Shown here in pieces: positions 60,781 through 64,000 of a stretch of DNA of 64,000 nt. Each line of letters opens with the position of its first letter. Position 1 is the first letter of the stretch. The position numbers were made by a program, and so were the translations under genes. Source of the DNA: Isoetes taiwanensis (lineage: Eukaryota > Streptophyta > Lycopodiopsida > Isoetales > Isoetaceae). The stretch spans positions 8,637,408-8,701,407 of the forward strand of contig JAJEKV010000062.1 of NCBI GenBank assembly GCA_021234155.1, read 5' to 3'. The notes under the pieces were generated by a model. It made no database searches. It was not told where the DNA came from and saw only the letters and a program-made list of their open reading frames with translations.

Positions 60781-62309
60781 AGGGAAGCCTGATGCCTTGT
60801 CTCGACGCTCCTACCTTGAGCCCAAGGTAGGTGATCCTGCATTTGATCAGCAATCACAGGTTATTCTAGGGCCTGATCGGTTCCAGCTTATGGCCCTCAC
60901 TTTGTTCGAGAGGCCTCATGATACGGCCTTGTTGGAGTCTGTTCGAGCATCTTTGTCCTCTGATCTATTGGCTCAATATGTATTCTCACACTTCGGCTCT
61001 ACATCATCTTCTCAGCAAATGCGATCAAACTATAATCATTTTGAGGGGCTTCTTATGTGCCAAACAGTGCTTCTAGGCTTCGAATTCTCCAGGCTTGCCA
61101 TGCTGCACACTTTTGAGTAGCCAAGACTCTTGAACTTATTAGTCGAGAGTATTGGTGACCTGGGCTCTGTCGCTCTATCGAAGTTTTTATTCGATCCTGT
61201 GATATATGTTGTCGAGCAAAGGTTCCAAAGCATCTTCCTCATGGCCTTCTTCAGCCAGTGCCAGTACCAGATGGACCTTGGAAGAGCATTTCTATAGACT
61301 TTATTACGGAGCTGCCAGTCTCTTGGGATTATGATGCCATCATGGTTGTTGTTGATCATTTCTCTAAGATGGCTCATTTTATTCCTTGCAACATCACCAT
61401 CACCAGTGAGGGAACATCAGATCTTCTTCTTCGTGAAGTAGTCAGACTTCAAGGCTTGTCCGATACTATCGTCAGCGATCGTGGACCACAGTTCATCGTA
61501 GGTTTTTGGAAGCGGCTTTTGAAGTTATTGCATATCGACCGCTCACTAACATCTGATCATTATCCAGAAAGTAATGGGCAGGCAGAGCGCACTAATCAGA
61601 CTCTGGCGCAATATTTAAGGTGCTTTATCAGTTATCAGCAGGATGATTGGGTCGATTATCTTCCATTAGCTGAGTTTGCCTATAATAACTCAGTACACAC
61701 TTCCACTGGCCAGACTTTGTTCTTTCTGAACTCTGGTTAGCATCCTTGTTGGTCCTTAGTGTCGCTGGCGGTGACTCGGTCAATCCTAGTGCCGAGTCTC
61801 GACTTGCGAAACTCCAGGCTCTTCAATCGGATCTTCAGCATCATCTTCACCGAGCACAGGAACGTTATTGGCATTATGTCGATTTGCATCGGCAGCAAGC
61901 TCCTAAATTTCACGTTGGTGATCTTGTCTGGCTTCTTCTTAGGGACCTCCCTACCTCACGTCCCTGCAACAAGCTTGACTATCGTCGCCTTGGTCCTTAC
62001 CGGATCACGGCTCAGATCAGCAATGTGGCATTTCGGCTCGAGCTCCCTCTAACTGTTTGGCTTCACGCAATATTTCATGTTTCTCTATTGGAGCCCTACA
62101 CAGTCAATACTTTCCCGGATCGCATTCCTCCGCCGCCACCACTAGTAGAAATTGATGATCATGGGGAGTTCGAGGTTCGAAAGATTCTGGACTCCAAGTT
62201 TCTTCGTCGAGGATTGTATTACTTTGTTGATTGGGAAGCTTACTCGCCAAGTGATAGAACCTGGGAACCTGCCGAGAATCTGACTAATAAAATTGCGGAG
62301 TTTCACTGA
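60781..62309 (+). pseudogene. Outer chromovirus: integrase with C-terminal chromodomain
   Basis: The integrase zinc region is visible with stops (KTLELISREYW, then SCDICC). The catalytic core at 61258-61740 has WKSISIDFITELPVSWDYDA, VVVDHFSKMAHFIPCN, VSDRGPQF and the Glu in SDHYPESNGQAERTNQTL, so the DDE triad is intact. After a frame break, 61746-62309 reads through VWLHAIFHVSLLEPYTVNTF to a chromodomain: EFEVRKILDSKFLRRGLYYF, then VDWEAYSPSDRTWEPAENL. This domain would guide integration to methylated H3 chromatin. Confidence 0.9.
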
Positions 62310-62385
62310 CGTTACCCGGATAAGCTAAGCTTGAGTACTCCGGCCCCAGCTTCGAGGACTCGTCGCCGTCGTAGGAGGGGGATGG

Positions 62386-62623
62386 TGTGACGACCATACA
62401 GATATTCATATCATACGAACATTATACTCATATGTACAAAACATAGTCGTCACACGGATGCAAAAGGGTAGTTGCACAAGACGTAGTTTGAACTCACCTT
62501 CTAGTTGCGAGTCACACACTTTTGGCAAGTGCGCTACCAATATTTGTTAAAGACATTCCTTCAAGTCTTTCTCCTATGCAGACTGTTTTCAGAAGGTTCT
62601 AGAATATTTTAGAACCTATATGA
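62386..62623 (+). repeat. Right LTR of the outer chromovirus, truncated by a later insertion
   Basis: It matches the left LTR to about 62620 and is then replaced by a different LTR starting at 62624. A polypurine tract directly precedes it. Confidence 0.85.
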
Positions 62624-64000
62624 TGTGATGTTCCACGTATTTATATGCCTTTTTAAGTATAATATATGACACGCCACTATGAATAATTAATGGCACACTA
62701 ATTATTCACAAGTTAAGGTTAGCTTTGTTAATCATTAATTATTAAGGTGGAAACCTAACCTTAAACCCTAATTCGAATTTAGGGCTTAACCTAATATTAA
62801 AAGGGGTTGAAATATTAAATTAGTTAATATTAACCAATCTAGAGTTGCCACCTGGTCCAAATCGATTGGGCAAGGGAGAGTTGCTAACTTGGGATGGGGT
62901 TTTACAACCCCATTTGGGGGAGGTTGGTGGAGGAGCTGTTGTTCAACCCTGTTCCAGCCAGAAGGATAGAGAACCAGAGAGATAGTGAATCTATGATCCC
63001 GCTTAGTATGTAGATAGATTGGATTCCTAGATAGTCATAGGACTAACCCTTGTATGCTCAGAAAGTAGCTAGGATTAACCCTTGTATGAATAGATGTATG
63101 GTTAATCTCTATTTTATGTTCTATTCGAAGCTATGGATGGATGGATGGATGTATAATGATAGTTCTCTTTCTGTTCCTCCTGTGTTGTATGGGTAAAAAG
63201 GGGGTAGAGACCTAAAGGCCATCTAGAAGTAGAGATGTTCCTAGTTAGAACCCTTAAAATCCAGTAAATGCAGCCTGTGCACAAGAGCCAACCTAGCTGT
63301 GGATGCTATGATGTGGTTAAACACCAAACAACGGACACAATTGGTGAAGTGGGGGCGGAGCCTTGCTGAGCGTGGCTACTGGGGCTCCTACAGTGTGCTG
63401 GACTTATAGTCGGTCACTACGTGTGGGCCGGGTATGGGTCTGACACCTTCTGGGTCACAGGATATGGCCTTTATGGACGTCCTCGGCTTTGCGTAAATTT
63501 AGAGGGGTAAGTCAGGTACGGATACGGGTGTTGTAGGTGTGGCAGGTATCCTCTAGCGCACCCATGGAATCGTTGTGATCCGGGAGGGGAAGCTTCTCTG
63601 ACCTACCTCATGGGATCGGGGAGATGTAACCTGGAGTAGTCCCATAGGGTGATTCCTTAGGATTGCGTCTCCGGAGGGCTACAAGCACGTCATAGCATGT
63701 TTCAGTTCAGCCTATCTGCAAAGTGTGCACAGGAGGGGCGGATGGAGTGGACTACCATAGTCATTGTCGTATGCCAGCCAATGCCATGTTATACTCCCGT
63801 CTGCTGATATCTTGAGGCCTTGACTGTCATCGACCCCCATGAGTCTGAGCCCAGAGTAGAGCCCTTATTTATGGTGTATTTCCTTTGTTACTTTTGTATT
63901 CTATTATTAGTTGTATTGATGATGATGGGCCACCCTTCGTGGTGGTATATTATTTATTAGTATTGTTGCCAAGTGCTAACATGTAGTACGCTTCCGCTAC
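62624..64000 (+). mobile_element. LTR of a third element, same family as the inner chromovirus, cut by the window edge
   Basis: It begins TGTGATGTTCCACG, comparable to TGTGACGGTCCAGG of the inner element. Diverged but clear matches to the inverted 57991-59626 follow: aagggggtagagacct, tagtcggtcact.cgtgtgggc, and tgcacaggaggggcggatgg. The window ends within cgcttccgct, which is also in the inner LTR. The orientation is opposite to the inner element. Internal genes would lie beyond 64000. Confidence 0.85.

Larger units (their letters stand above)
42762..62623 (+). mobile_element. Outer chromovirus (Ty3/gypsy), split by nested insertions
   Basis: The left LTR starts TGTGACGACCATACA at 42762. 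The right LTR starts with the same text at 62386, after a purine-rich tract (gtaggagggggatgg). Domain order on the plus strand is gag, protease, reverse transcriptase, then, after an interruption from 45607 to about 60149, RNase H, integrase and a chromodomain. The gag (RQGSHPASAYASEF) and the chromodomain region resemble sushi-ichi/Tcn1-type elements. The interruption falls within the codons of FLGY. Many stops and shifts show that it is inactive. Confidence 0.92.

Overview
This is nuclear DNA of a land plant. The few host genes have spliced plant-type exons, and most of the window is nested transposable elements: Ty3/gypsy chromoviruses, L1-type LINEs, a CACTA element, PIF/Harbinger elements and foldback elements. 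I cannot name the species. The outer gypsy element resembles the sushi-ichi/Tcn1 type more than the common angiosperm chromoviruses, which would fit a non-seed plant, but that is only a hint.

Host genes. A cytosolic-type histidyl-tRNA synthetase (2403-6130, minus, 7 exons) lies head-to-head with a PIF/Harbinger transposase (6382-7750). A single-exon cis-prenyltransferase (dehydrodolichyl diphosphate synthase) is at 19401-20555, minus. A PLP aminotransferase of the ACC-synthase-like family (32675-36184, minus) has 12 exons that all join in phase. There are also relics: an ankyrin-repeat fragment (37080-37424) and an FCP1-like phosphatase fragment (41699-42477).

Mobile DNA before 42 kb. A 3.2-kb CACTA element (8495-11715, TSD AAT) sits in or beside the Harbinger element. 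A LINE (25851-32009) has a 15-bp target duplication and a clean poly(A) tail. Others are a truncated LINE (about 22059-23260), long-terminal-inverted-repeat elements around 24.0-25.8 kb, a 257-bp Harbinger-type MITE (36439-36695, TSD TAA), and copia and LINE-like relics.

From 42762 to the right edge the window is one nest. An outer chromovirus (plus strand, LTRs at 42762 and 62386) is cut inside its reverse transcriptase at 45607 and resumes at about 60149. The insert begins with a foldback element and contains a second chromovirus in the opposite orientation (46616-59626, 1.64-kb LTRs, TSD GGTAG). A third LTR, of the same family as the second chromovirus, is inserted in the outer element's right LTR at 62624 and runs off the window.

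Main discovery candidate. Between its primer-binding site and gag, the inner chromovirus carries about 3.3 kb of extra coding sequence on its own strand. The first extra ORF starts MARTKQTYRK, nearly the histone H3 tail, and ends in an unmistakable H3 histone-fold C-terminus. A long charged linker separates the two. The element therefore appears to have captured and remodelled a histone H3 gene while also encoding an integrase with a chromodomain, a module class that reads H3 tails. A second extra ORF (about 54499-55861) is unidentified. Several frameshifts interrupt these frames. The two LTR copies also differ largely by small G/C-run indels, so some of the breaks may be assembly errors.
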